Source: Actinomyces sp.
GTDB taxonomy: Bacteria; Actinomycetota; Actinomycetes; Actinomycetales; Actinomycetaceae
Reading direction: 5' to 3'
NCBI GenBank assembly: GCA_018375675.1
Contig: JAHACW010000012.1
Span: 1-48,755, forward strand
Length of the DNA stretch: 48,755 nucleotides
This document shows positions 15,728 to 24,009 of this stretch, piece after piece. Below the pieces are notes generated by a model that ran no database searches, was not told where the DNA came from, and worked only from the letters and a program-made list of their open reading frames with translations. The stretch's first letter is position 1; each line of letters opens with the position of its first letter. The position numbers and the translations under genes are program-made.

Positions 15728-16876
15728 ATGGCATCGACGCAGCACACCCCCACGGAACTTGAGGCTGCCGGCGACCTGGTACTTCCCGCCGCCGACGAGC
15801 TGGCCGGTCGTTTTCCCCTGACCCCCAACGCTCACCCGGCGACGCCGGAAGAGTACAACGAGATCATGTCGACCCTGGCCTTCGGCAAGAAGTTCACGGA
15901 CCACATGGCCCACATGCGCTGGACACGCGAGGGTGGCTGGGACGACCGCGGCGTCATCCCCTACGGTCCGCTCGAGCTGACCCCCGGCGCCTCCGTCTTC
16001 CACTACTGCCAGTCCGTGTTCGAGGGCATCAAGGCCTACAAGCGCGAGGACGGCTCCGTGTGGACCTTCCGCCCCGGCTACAACGCCGCGCGCCTGAACC
16101 ACTCGGCCCGTCGCCTGGCCCTGCCCGAGCTGAGCCGCGAGGACTTCGTGGCCTCCCTCGTGGACTACGTGCGCGCTGATGTCAAGTGGGTTCCAGGCGT
16201 CGATGGCTCCTCCCTCTACCTGCGTCCCTTCATGTTCGCCTCCGAGGAGTTCGTGGGCGTCCACCCCGCCGGCGTCGTCGACTACTACGTCATCGGCTCG
16301 CCGTCAGGCCCCTACTTCAAGGGCGGCCTGTCGGGCGTGGCCATCTGGGTGGAGCGCGAGTACCACCGCGCCGGCCCCGGCGGCACCGGCAGCGCCAAGG
16401 CGGGCGGCAACTACGCGGCCTCCCTGCTGCCCCAGATTCAGGCCGAGGCCAAGGGCTTCTCTCAGGTCTGCTTCCTCGACACCTACGAGGGCAAGTACCT
16501 CGAGGAGCTGGGCGGCATGAACATGTTCGTCGTCATGGCTGATGGAACCATCCGCACCCCCGAGCTCACCGGCGTCATCCTTGAGGGTGGCACGCGCAGC
16601 GCGATTCTGCGTATGCTGCGCGACCAGGGCGTGGACGTGCGCGAGGAGAAGATCGCCCTGTCCGAGGTCGTGGATGGCATCCGCTTGGGCGCGGTCGCCG
16701 AGGTCTTCGCCTGTGGCACGGCCGCCGTGGTCACCCCGATCACGCGCCTGGCTGGCGACGACTTCGATGTGGAGATCGAGGTGGGGGAGAAGACCCGCGA
16801 GATCCACAAGCGTCTCACCGACATCCAGTGGGGCCGCGCCGAGGATCCCTACGGCTGGACGTACCGCCTGGTCTGA
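15728..16876 (+). CDS. ilvE: Branched-chain amino acid aminotransferase
   Basis: PLP enzyme (fold IV) that interconverts Leu, Ile and Val with their 2-oxoacids. 382 residues, the longer actinobacterial/eukaryotic-type form with an N-terminal extension. FHYCQSVFEGIKAYK and RPGYNAARLNHSARRLALP are substrate/cofactor motifs. The PLP lysine is K224 in GSAKAGGNYAAS; EELGGMNMFVV and ILEGGTRSAIL follow. The ATG at 15728 has AGGAGA just upstream. A terminator follows, so it is probably monocistronic. It works downstream of ilvD, present elsewhere in this window. Confidence 0.96.
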   Translation: MASTQHTPTELEAAGDLVLPAADELAGRFPLTPNAHPATPEEYNEIMSTLAFGKKFTDHMAHMRWTREGGWDDRGVIPYGPLELTPGASVFHYCQSVFEGIKAYKREDGSVWTFRPGYNAARLNHSARRLALPELSREDFVASLVDYVRADVKWVPGVDGSSLYLRPFMFASEEFVGVHPAGVVDYYVIGSPSGPYFKGGLSGVAIWVEREYHRAGPGGTGSAKAGGNYAASLLPQIQAEAKGFSQVCFLDTYEGKYLEELGGMNMFVVMADGTIRTPELTGVILEGGTRSAILRMLRDQGVDVREEKIALSEVVDGIRLGAVAEVFACGTAAVVTPITRLAGDDFDVEIEVGEKTREIHKRLTDIQWGRAEDPYGWTYRLV

Positions 16877-16893
16877 GCTTGATTGCTTGAGGG

Positions 16894-16936
16894 AGCCACG
16901 GCCTCGTCGATTGTCACGAGGCCGTGGCTTCTTTAT
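16894..16936 (+). terminator. Terminator after ilvE with paired repeat motifs
   Basis: Arms 16894-16907 and 16916-16929 pair over 14 bp, followed by TCTTTA. The left arm contains the exact 13-mer CCACGGCCTCGTC (16896-16908). It lies between convergent ilvE and the LysR gene. Confidence 0.88.
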
Positions 16937-16960
16937 GTGGTCGCGATGCAAAATTGGTCG

Positions 16961-17866
16961 TTACCGGTCAGTTCGCGCGATGACGTCCAGGAAGTCCCGT
17001 ATGTGAGGGGGCGGAGTCGTCCCGGCCCAGATGGCGGTGAGCGGGCGGGTGATCTGGAGATTGTTGATCCGAACTCGCACGAGTCGGCCGGCGCGGGCGT
17101 CCTCGGACACGGCGAGGGAGCTCAACGCGCCGGGGGCTATGCCGGCCATAATCGCGCTGCGAACGCCGAGCGTGGTCGTCAGCACGGCTGCGGGCTCGGC
17201 TGCGAGGGGAAAGCCCGCCTCGGTGAGGGCGTTCTCGAGCGCTTGTCGGGTGCCGCTGCCGGTCTCGCGGAGCACCAACCCAGTGCCCGCCAGTTCACGG
17301 ACGGACACCCGGCGGGTCTTCGCCCATCGGTGACCGTGCTGCACAACGACTTCGATGGTGTCGTAAGCGACGGTGACCGACCGGAGGCCGGCGGGAACGA
17401 CAGGGGTCTCGATGAGCCCGAGGTCTGCGGTTCCCTCGCGTATGGCCTCGACGACCGTGCTGCTGTTGGCGGCTGTGAGTTGAACGACCGGGCCGTCATT
17501 GCCGTGAGAGATGCGCCACCGGGCGATCCAATCCGGTAGGAGGTGTTCTGCGATCGTGAGGCTCGCGGCGATGCGCATCATCTTCCCGCGATCCGTGCGG
17601 AGCGAGTTGACAGCATCCGAGAACTCGTCGGCCGCTGTCAGCAGCGTTGTTCCCCAGCCAACAACCAGCTCGCCTGTCGGAGTCAGTCGGGAGCCCCGTG
17701 CGGAACGCACCAGCAGTCGCATGCGCAGATCTTTTTCCAGGTTCCGGATGCGCAGAGATATCGCCTGCTGACTCACGCCCAACTGCGCGCTTGCCGCCGA
17801 CATGCTGCCTTCCTTCGCGACGAGCGCCAAGACTCGCAGTGCCTCCAAGTCCGGCTCGTAGTGCAT
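16961..17866 (-). CDS. LysR-family transcriptional regulator (CbbR/YeiE-like)
   Basis: 301 residues from the ATG at 17866, chosen for GGGAGG just upstream; an in-frame ATG at 17890 is the alternative. The N-terminal winged HTH is at residues about 1-60 (VAKEGSMSAASAQLGVSQQAISLRIRNLE), followed by the linker helix and a periplasmic-binding-like effector domain. It is divergent from a YeiH-family exporter gene 88 bp away, the same layout as YeiE-YeiH, where the LysR protein activates the exporter in response to sulfite. By analogy it controls the shared intergenic promoter. Confidence 0.88.
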   Translation of the reverse strand: MHYEPDLEALRVLALVAKEGSMSAASAQLGVSQQAISLRIRNLEKDLRMRLLVRSARGSRLTPTGELVVGWGTTLLTAADEFSDAVNSLRTDRGKMMRIAASLTIAEHLLPDWIARWRISHGNDGPVVQLTAANSSTVVEAIREGTADLGLIETPVVPAGLRSVTVAYDTIEVVVQHGHRWAKTRRVSVRELAGTGLVLRETGSGTRQALENALTEAGFPLAAEPAAVLTTTLGVRSAIMAGIAPGALSSLAVSEDARAGRLVRVRINNLQITRPLTAIWAGTTPPPHIRDFLDVIARTDR

Positions 17867-17919
17867 CTTCCGCCTCCCAGCCACAAGCATAACTTGTATA
17901 GCGGACCGTATCTGCCTCT

Positions 17920-17935
17920 ACTCGCGCAAGCGAGT
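17920..17935. promoter_or_regulatory. Dyad in the LysR-yeiH intergenic region
   Basis: ACTCGC-GCAA-GCGAGT is a perfect 6-bp-arm inverted repeat between the divergent starts. AACAAT at 17943-17948, 6 nt before the yeiH-type ATG, could be a leaderless -10. A LysR site is plausible, but no clear T-N11-A core is evident. Confidence 0.4.
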
Positions 17936-17954
17936 CCCAGGAAACAATGGATGC

Positions 17955-19016
17955 ATGACACAGACACAGAACATTGCGACTGCCCGACCGGAACACACGC
18001 TGCTTGCCCGAGTCCGCGCGCTCCTGCCCGGGCTTGTCCTCTGCCTGGCCGCGGCCGGAGCATCGTACGGGGTCAGCCTGCTGCTGCCGGGAGTCAGCCC
18101 GCTCATTATCGCGATCGTGCTTGGCGTACTCCTGGCCAACGTCGTCCGGCTGCCAGCAGCGGCCTCCGACGGCATCGACTTCTCCGCGAAAAAGCTCCTG
18201 CGCGCCGGCATCGTCTTCCTCGGACTCCAGCTGGTACTGACCGACATCCTCGACCTCGGAGCCCCAATGCTGGTCGTCGTCGTGTGCATTGTCGCCGGCG
18301 GTCTGCTCGGCACCGTTCTCCTGGGGAGGCTGCTGCGGGTTCCATCCGGGCTCTCGCTGCTCATTGCCTGCGGATTCTCCATCTGCGGCGCGGCAGCCGT
18401 GGCGGGCGCGGCAGGGGTCACCGACCCGGACGACGAGGCCGAGGAAGACACCATCACCGCGGTCACCCTCGTGGTGATCTTCGGAACGCTGATGATTCCC
18501 CTCGTCCCACTGCTCACGAACCTGCTTGGCCTGGGCTCCGAGACGGCCGGGATGTGGGCCGGGGGTTCCATCCATGAAATCGCGCAAGTCGTCGCGGCCG
18601 GAGGCATCATCGGCGGCGGAGCGCTCACGGTCGCGGTCATCGTCAAACTCGCCCGAGTGCTGCTGCTCGCCCCGGTCGTGGCCATCCTCAGCATCCGGGA
18701 GCGCCGTCTCAGCCGTACGGCAGGCGAACCCAGTCAACAGAGGTCGAGTTCGAAGCTGCCGCCCATCGTCCCGCTGTTCATCATCGGGTTCATCGCCATG
18801 GTGCTCCTGCGTTCCTTTATCCCTCTGCCGGACTTCGTGCTGACGACCGGCGGGCTGCTGCAGACAGGGTTGCTGGCTGCAGCGATGTTCGGACTCGGCT
18901 GCGGCGTCAAGATTCGGAACCTCATCAAGGTGGGCCTCAAGCCCTTCGCCCTGGCCGCGCTCTCCACCCTCCTCGTCGCCACCATCGCCTATTGCGGAGT
19001 CACCCTCGCCGGCTGA
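17955..19016 (+). CDS. YeiH family (UPF0324) putative anion/sulfite-sulfate exporter
   Basis: 353-residue integral membrane protein with about ten helices. Family signatures include LLIACGFSICGAAAVAGAAG, the MWAGGSIHEIAQVVAAG segment and GLLQTGLLAAAMFGLGCGVKI near the C-terminus. The ATG at 17955 lacks a strong ribosome site and may be leaderless. The divergent LysR regulator supports a role in handling sulfur oxyanions or a related anion, but the substrate is inferred only from the YeiE-YeiH parallel. Codon choice here and in the LysR gene uses more CGG/CGA/GGG-type codons than neighbouring genes, suggesting separate ancestry. Confidence 0.88.
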   Translation: MTQTQNIATARPEHTLLARVRALLPGLVLCLAAAGASYGVSLLLPGVSPLIIAIVLGVLLANVVRLPAAASDGIDFSAKKLLRAGIVFLGLQLVLTDILDLGAPMLVVVVCIVAGGLLGTVLLGRLLRVPSGLSLLIACGFSICGAAAVAGAAGVTDPDDEAEEDTITAVTLVVIFGTLMIPLVPLLTNLLGLGSETAGMWAGGSIHEIAQVVAAGGIIGGGALTVAVIVKLARVLLLAPVVAILSIRERRLSRTAGEPSQQRSSSKLPPIVPLFIIGFIAMVLLRSFIPLPDFVLTTGGLLQTGLLAAAMFGLGCGVKIRNLIKVGLKPFALAALSTLLVATIAYCGVTLAG

Positions 19017-19061
19017 ACATGGCTCACCAGGGCGTCACTACGAGCCGCAAACGGTCCAAAG

Positions 19062-19105
19062 TGACACTGGTGTCAGAACCTAACTAAGGCTATCCTTGGT
19101 TGTGT
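19062..19105 (+). promoter_or_regulatory. Two adjacent operator-like palindromes before the ABC exporter pair
   Basis: TGACACTGGTGTCA (19062-19075) has perfect 6-bp arms. Just after it, AACTAAGGCTATCCTTGGTT (about 19083-19102) is an imperfect palindrome whose AGGCTATCCT core resembles half of the DtxR/IdeR iron box (11 of 15 matches to AGGTTAGGCTAACCT by eye). TATCCT at 19091-19096 could be the -10. Iron control is a guess from the motif. Confidence 0.4.
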
Positions 19106-19135
19106 ACTCGTGTGCGTCATGTTGATAGGAGAACG

Positions 19136-20737
19136 ATGAAGCGTACGATCGTGGTCGTCTGCTCGTGGGCAGCGGCTCTCTGCCTGGCCGCCGCCTACCT
19201 GGCGATCGGCTGGGGCATCGATGATATTGCGGGACACAACGCCTGGTCGACGTGGTGGATCGGCGTGCTGGGGGCCCTGGGATCCGGCGTGTTCGCGTGG
19301 GCGGTCAGTGCCCTGGGAGCCGCCCAGATGAACCAGATGGAACCCGCGCTGCGCCACTCGATGATCCGCCAGGTCTTCGCCCTGGGGCCCTCGCAGCGCA
19401 CCAACGAGCGCGCGGGCCGCGTCGTCAACTCCGCCACCGACGGCGTCGAGCGTGTCGCCGCCTACAAGGGCATCTTCTTGGCCCCTATGATCGCATCGCT
19501 GACGACCCCGATCCTCGTCGTCATCGTCGTTGCCCTGAGGATCGACCCGGCCTCGGGCGGCTTCCTCGCGATCGCGATCCCGCTGGTCCCGATCTGCGTC
19601 ATGGGCTTCCGCAAGGCCTTCAAGCCGGTGTCCTCGCGCTACCGCCACGCCTCGCGCCAGCTCGCCGCCAAGGAGCTCGACGCCATCCAGGGCCTGGGCG
19701 ACCTGGCCCTCATGAACGCCGGCAAAGACATGGGCAAGCGCCTGGCCGAGGCCGCCGAAGAGGTGCGCTCGAAGGTCATGAGCTACCTGGCCGGCAACCA
19801 GCTGATCCTCCTCGTCATCGACTCCGTCTTCTCCCTCGGCATGATCACCGGCGCGATCGCGCTGGCCCTCATCCGCTACCAGCAGGGCGCGATCAGCGTC
19901 GGCGAGGGCATCTCCCTCGTGCTGCTGTCCTCGATCATGCTCGACCCGCTGGACCGCATCGGTCAGTTCTTCTACATCGGCATGGGTGGCATCGCGGCCA
20001 ACAAGGAGATCAAGAAGTTCATCAAGCAGACCCCGCCGGTCACGGACGCCAAGGGTGTCAAGGCTCCGGCTATCCCGCCCCAGCGCGGCGAGATCCGCCT
20101 CAGCGGTGTGTCCTTCTCCTACACCGAGGGCACCCCGGTCCTGCAGGGCGCGAACCTGACCCTCACCCAGGGCGAGCACGTCGCGCTCGCTGGCCCCTCG
20201 GGCGCCGGCAAGTCCACGATCTCGGCGCTGCTGCAGGGCTTCCTGCGCCCGACGCGAGGTCGCGTGAGCCTCAACGGCGTCGACCTGGCCAGCGCGCCCC
20301 TGTCGTGGGTGCGCGCCCAGACTGCGGTCGTCGAGCAGAGCACCTATCTGTTCTCCGGCACGCTGCGCGACAACCTGCTCCTGGCTGCCCCCGCGGCCAC
20401 GGACGACCAGCTCATTGAGGCCCTGCGCGCCGCTCACCTGGGGGAGTTCGTTGACACGCTGCCCGGCGGCCTGGACGCCCGCGTGGGTGCCCGAGGCCTG
20501 GCCGTGTCCGGCGGCGAGGCCCAGCGGATCGCGATCGCCCGCGCCTTCCTGAAGAACGCGTCGATCATGATCCTGGACGAGCCCACCGCCCATGTCGACC
20601 TGGCCTCCGAGCGCGAGATCCTCGCGTCGTTGGAGACCGTGTGTGCCGGGCGCACGACCCTGACGATCTCTCACCGAGACGCCACCATCAAGGGCGCCGA
20701 CCGTGTCGCGACCCTGCAGGAAGGAACGATCCGATGA
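19136..20737 (+). CDS. ABC exporter-fold protein, first half of a heterodimer (CydD-like)
   Basis: 533 residues from the ATG at 19136, which has GGAGAA upstream; the longer frame from 19100 has no ribosome site. An N-terminal six-helix transmembrane domain (residues about 1-290) is fused to an ABC ATPase. Walker A is GPSGAGKST, the signature VSGGEAQRIAIARAFL, Walker B IMILDEPTAHVD and the switch histidine lies in TISHRD. The stop overlaps the next gene's start (ATGA), so the two halves are made together. The fold fits CydDC thiol exporters and also siderophore-importing exporter-fold pairs (IrtAB/YbtPQ). No cydAB or siderophore genes are nearby to decide. Confidence 0.85.
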   Translation: MKRTIVVVCSWAAALCLAAAYLAIGWGIDDIAGHNAWSTWWIGVLGALGSGVFAWAVSALGAAQMNQMEPALRHSMIRQVFALGPSQRTNERAGRVVNSATDGVERVAAYKGIFLAPMIASLTTPILVVIVVALRIDPASGGFLAIAIPLVPICVMGFRKAFKPVSSRYRHASRQLAAKELDAIQGLGDLALMNAGKDMGKRLAEAAEEVRSKVMSYLAGNQLILLVIDSVFSLGMITGAIALALIRYQQGAISVGEGISLVLLSSIMLDPLDRIGQFFYIGMGGIAANKEIKKFIKQTPPVTDAKGVKAPAIPPQRGEIRLSGVSFSYTEGTPVLQGANLTLTQGEHVALAGPSGAGKSTISALLQGFLRPTRGRVSLNGVDLASAPLSWVRAQTAVVEQSTYLFSGTLRDNLLLAAPAATDDQLIEALRAAHLGEFVDTLPGGLDARVGARGLAVSGGEAQRIAIARAFLKNASIMILDEPTAHVDLASEREILASLETVCAGRTTLTISHRDATIKGADRVATLQEGTIR

Positions 20738-22497
20738 CCCGCAGGCAACTGTCTCTTCGACTCCTGTCGATCACGCGGCGCGTCCTGCCGCCGCTCGCGG
20801 CCTCCATCGCCGCCCGCATCGTCTTCCTGATGATCGGCATCGCCCTGTTTGCCCTGGGCGGCTGGGCCGTTGCCGGCCTCGCCTCGGGGGAGAGCGCCTG
20901 GAGCATCGCCCTGATCATCGTCTGCGCCGTCGGCCTGAGCTTGCTCAAGGGCCTGGCCCGCTACCTCGAGCAGTTCGCGGGACACTTCGTGGCCTTCCAC
21001 TCCCTGGCGATGCTGCGCAACTACTTCTACGACCAGCTCGAGCCCCAGGCTCCCGCGGGCACGGATCGCCTGGATTCGGGCGACATCATGAACCGCGTGA
21101 CGAAGGATATCGACCGCGTCGAGGTGTTCTTCGCCCACACGCTCGCCCCCGTCACGACGGCCATTATCGTCCCAATCCTGTCGGTCGTGTGGATGGGCAG
21201 CGCCGTGTCCTGGACGCTGGCCGCCGTGCTGGCTCCCTTCCTGCTGATCGTCGGCGCGGTCATTCCCTTCCTGGGTTCCGGCTCCACCGCCCGCGCGGCG
21301 CGTGAGCTGCGCGAGGCCCGCGGCGCGATCGCCGCACACGTGACCGACTCGGTGCAGGGCGTGCGTGAGGTCCTCGCCTTTGGGGCGCAGGAGCGCCGCG
21401 AGGCCGAGATGAGCGCGATCGAAAAGCGCATCTCCTCGGGTCTTGGTACCCAGGGCCGCTGGATCGCGCTGAGACGAGGCCTCAACCAGGCCGCCGTCGC
21501 CCTCGGCATCGTCACGGTCGCCATGGTCGCGGGCTCGAACGTGCTCGCCGACACGCTGACGCTGCCCCAGGCGGGCCTCGCCCTCGGCATCGCCATGGGC
21601 TCCTTCGGCCCGGTCCTCGCGGTCGAGGAGTTCGCCGCCGACCTGGATCAGGCCTTCGCGTCGGCCGCCCGTGTCTTTGCGATCACCGATCGCGCGCCCG
21701 CCGTTGCAGACCCGGCCACCCCCAAGCCGCTGGCTCCGGGCGACATCGAGTTCACCGACGTGACCTTCGCCTACCCGACGGACGAGGATGCCTCCGCGCC
21801 CGCCCCCACGGTCCTGGACGGAGTGAGCATCCACATCCCCGCTGGAAAGCGCACCGCCATCGTGGGCGCCTCCGGCTCGGGCAAGTCGACGCTGGCCTCG
21901 CTGCTGACCCGCACGTGGGACCCTGCCTCGGGCACCGTCACCATCGGCGGAACGAACGTGGCCGACGCGTCCCTGTGCGACCTGCGCGCGACGGTCGCCT
22001 CCGCGCCCCAGCGCCCCTACCTGTTCAACGACACGCTGCGCGCCAACCTGCTGCTCGCAGCACCCAACGCCACCGACAAGGACCTCGAGTCCGCGCTGGA
22101 AGCCGTGGACCTCACCGACTGGCTGGCCACGGAAAAGGACGGCCTGGACACGGTCGTCGGCGACATGGGTGAGCGCCTCTCGGGTGGCCAGCGTCAGCGC
22201 CTGGCCCTGGCCCGCGCGCTCCTGCGCGACGCCCCGATCTACGTCTTCGACGAGGCCACGAGCCAGGTCGACCCGGCCACCGAGGCGCGCGTGCGCGAGG
22301 GCATCGCGCGCGTCGCGAAGGGCCGCACCATCGTCGAGATCGCCCACCGCATCAGCGCCGTGCGCGACGCCGACCAGATCATCGTCATGGACGCGGGACG
22401 CGTCGTGGAGACCGGCACCTACGCCGAGCTGCACGCGCGCGGAGGTGCGCTCGCCGCCCTCGAGGCGCGCGAAACCACAGATCAACCCAGCGCCTGA
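20734..22497 (+). CDS. ABC exporter-fold protein, second half of a heterodimer (CydC-like)
   Basis: 587 residues from the ATG at 20734, inside the preceding gene's stop (ATGA), with AAGGAA at 20720-20725. The transmembrane domain spans residues about 1-320 and includes LARYLEQFAGHFVAFHSLAMLRNYFYDQLEP and DIMNRVTKDIDRVEVFFAHTLAP, which resemble CydC. The ATPase domain has Walker A GASGSGKST, signature LSGGQRQRLALARALL, Walker B IYVFDEATSQVD and a switch His in IAHRIS. Its consensus motifs compared with the partner suggest at least one normal catalytic site. A repeat-containing hairpin terminates the operon. Confidence 0.87.
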   Translation: MTRRQLSLRLLSITRRVLPPLAASIAARIVFLMIGIALFALGGWAVAGLASGESAWSIALIIVCAVGLSLLKGLARYLEQFAGHFVAFHSLAMLRNYFYDQLEPQAPAGTDRLDSGDIMNRVTKDIDRVEVFFAHTLAPVTTAIIVPILSVVWMGSAVSWTLAAVLAPFLLIVGAVIPFLGSGSTARAARELREARGAIAAHVTDSVQGVREVLAFGAQERREAEMSAIEKRISSGLGTQGRWIALRRGLNQAAVALGIVTVAMVAGSNVLADTLTLPQAGLALGIAMGSFGPVLAVEEFAADLDQAFASAARVFAITDRAPAVADPATPKPLAPGDIEFTDVTFAYPTDEDASAPAPTVLDGVSIHIPAGKRTAIVGASGSGKSTLASLLTRTWDPASGTVTIGGTNVADASLCDLRATVASAPQRPYLFNDTLRANLLLAAPNATDKDLESALEAVDLTDWLATEKDGLDTVVGDMGERLSGGQRQRLALARALLRDAPIYVFDEATSQVDPATEARVREGIARVAKGRTIVEIAHRISAVRDADQIIVMDAGRVVETGTYAELHARGGALAALEARETTDQPSA

Positions 22498-22507
22498 CAG
22501 ACGCGAG

Positions 22508-22549
22508 CACGCGGGGGATGGGGCCACGGCCTCGTCCCTCGCGTGTTTA
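22508..22549 (+). terminator. Terminator after the ABC exporter pair
   Basis: Arms 22508-22523 and 22530-22545 pair over 16 bp with a few G-U pairs around a 6-nt loop, then TTTA. The exact 13-mer CCACGGCCTCGTC (22524-22536) forms the loop and the start of the right arm, so here a single copy is used rather than a pair. Confidence 0.75.
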
Positions 22550-22564
22550 CGCGCCCGATACCGA

Positions 22565-22570
22565 TAGGAT
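22565..22570 (+). promoter_or_regulatory. -10 element of manA, leaderless type
   Basis: TAGGAT is followed by 7 nt and the manA ATG at 22578. No ribosome site is present. Confidence 0.6.
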
Positions 22571-22577
22571 TCGACCT

Positions 22578-23795
22578 ATGGAAAGACTGATCGGCTGGAC
22601 GAAAGCTGACGCGTGGGGCTCCACGAACGCGATCCCCGAGTTCCTGGGGGCCGCCGCCGGGGACGACCCGGTGTCCGAGGTGTGGTTCGGCGCCCACCCG
22701 GACGGACCGACGCTGCTGACGGGCGGGCAGACCCTCGCCGAGCACATCGGCGAGGACCCCAAGCGTGCCCTCGGCGGCGGACTGCTCTACGCGTTTGGCC
22801 CGACCCTGCCGTACCTGGCGAAGATTATCGCCCCCGCGCAGACCCTGAGCCTGCAGGTGCATCCGACGAAGGAGATCGCGCGCGAGGGCTACCTGCGCGA
22901 GGAGGTCCTGGGCATTGAGCGCACGGACACGCGCCGCGTCTACCGGGACATGAACCACAAGCCCGAGATGATCTACGCGCTCACCGAGTTCAGCGCGCTC
23001 GTGGGCTTCCGCGTGCCGCGCAAGGCCCGCCAGCTCCTTGTCGGCCTGGAGGGTGAGCTCGCGGACCGCCTGCGTTACCGCCTCAAGCTGTCCACCGTGC
23101 GCGGGGGCCTGCGTTCCCTGGCCACGTGGCTCTTCGACGAGGACTCCCCGGCGACCCCCGAGCGCGTCGAAGAGTTCGTGGCCGCGTGCCGCTCCCGCCT
23201 CGCGTCCGGCACGTCCCCCTCGCCGCGCACCGACGAGCTCGTGAGCGTCCTGGGGGAGAAGCACCCGGGCGACCCGGGCATCATCGTCGCCTTCCTCATG
23301 AACCCGGTGTCCCTGCGCCCGGGCGAGGCCGTCTACATTCCGCCGCGCCAGATCCACGCCTACCAGTCGGGCTTGGGCATCGAGGTCATGGCCTCCTCCG
23401 ACAACGTCGTGCGCGCGGGCCTGACCGGCAAGTACGTGGACTCCGCCCAGCTCGTGGAAATCACCGAGTTTTCGGCGCTGCCGCCCGTGCGCGTGGCGCC
23501 CGAGCACCCCTCGGCGACGACGGACCGTTTCCTGGCCCCCGCCCAGGAGTTCGAGCTGTCGGTGACGACGCTGGCGCCCGGCAAGCACACGTCCCGCGTG
23601 GACGAGGTCGCCGTGCCAGGTGAGGGCCCGCGCATCGTCATCGCGACCTCCGGGTCGGTCACCCTGCACGTGAGCGAGGAGCAGGGCGGGGACAGCGTGG
23701 AGCTGAGCCGTGGCCAGGCTGTGTTCATCTCAGCCGCCGAGCGCCGCGCATGGGCGTACGGCACCGGCTCGTTTGTGCAGGTCGCGGCCCCCTGA
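22578..23795 (+). CDS. manA: Mannose-6-phosphate isomerase, class I
   Basis: Zinc enzyme interconverting mannose-6-P and fructose-6-P, linking glycolysis to GDP-mannose and mannosylation. 405 residues. The cupin core has EVWFGAHPDGP, the zinc-site segment LSLQVHPTKEIARE, NHKPEMIYALTEF, and YIPPRQIHAYQSGLGIEVMASSDN with the second histidine cluster. The ATG at 22578 is chosen because the leaderless -10 immediately precedes it; the upstream in-frame start at 22518 lies in the terminator of the previous operon. Probably monocistronic. Confidence 0.95.
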   Translation: MERLIGWTKADAWGSTNAIPEFLGAAAGDDPVSEVWFGAHPDGPTLLTGGQTLAEHIGEDPKRALGGGLLYAFGPTLPYLAKIIAPAQTLSLQVHPTKEIAREGYLREEVLGIERTDTRRVYRDMNHKPEMIYALTEFSALVGFRVPRKARQLLVGLEGELADRLRYRLKLSTVRGGLRSLATWLFDEDSPATPERVEEFVAACRSRLASGTSPSPRTDELVSVLGEKHPGDPGIIVAFLMNPVSLRPGEAVYIPPRQIHAYQSGLGIEVMASSDNVVRAGLTGKYVDSAQLVEITEFSALPPVRVAPEHPSATTDRFLAPAQEFELSVTTLAPGKHTSRVDEVAVPGEGPRIVIATSGSVTLHVSEEQGGDSVELSRGQAVFISAAERRAWAYGTGSFVQVAAP

Positions 23796-23815
23796 CCGGG
23801 TGCGTCGCGCGCCGT

Positions 23816-23828
23816 GACGAGGCCGTGG
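23816..23828 (-). repeat. Solitary copy of the dispersed 13-mer after manA
   Basis: The plus strand reads GACGAGGCCGTGG, 20 bp beyond the manA stop. I find no complementary partner within hairpin distance. Confidence 0.8.
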
Positions 23829-23872
23829 TGGGCAGCGTTGTCAAGTCGTCCCACGTGGTGGTCTTGGTTCCT

Positions 23873-23902
23873 GGAAAAGCCTTGTAGCTGCGGCTTTTTC
23901 CT
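23873..23902 (+). terminator. Terminator of manA
   Basis: GGAAAAGCC (23873-23881) pairs with GGCTTTTTCC (23892-23901...) with a one-base bulge; the arm itself contains T5. An 8-bp hairpin, CGGGCCTC/GAGGCCCG (23916-23949), follows and carries one 9-mer core GACGAGGCC. Confidence 0.65.
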
Positions 23903-23955
23903 CTAAAATAGGAGCCGGGCCTCATCTCCGCTCGCTGCGACGAGGCCCGATTGTC

Positions 23956-23998
23956 AATCGCAGTGTGGGTACCGCGTGGGGGTGCCCGCACTGCGATT
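23956..23998. terminator. Long hairpin between convergent manA and amidotransferase genes
   Basis: Arms 23956-23973 and 23981-23998 pair over 18 bp with two G-T pairs. It lies 12 bp past the minus-strand amidotransferase stop; CTGTTT follows on the plus side. Likely the amidotransferase terminator or a shared one. Confidence 0.65.
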
Positions 23999-24009
23999 CT
24001 GTTTGCGCC

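Noticed and set aside
15531..15734. N-terminal extension of the unknown minus-strand protein up to 15734
   Set aside because: The extension covers the ilvE ribosome site and promoter; the ATG at 15530 gives a compact protein.
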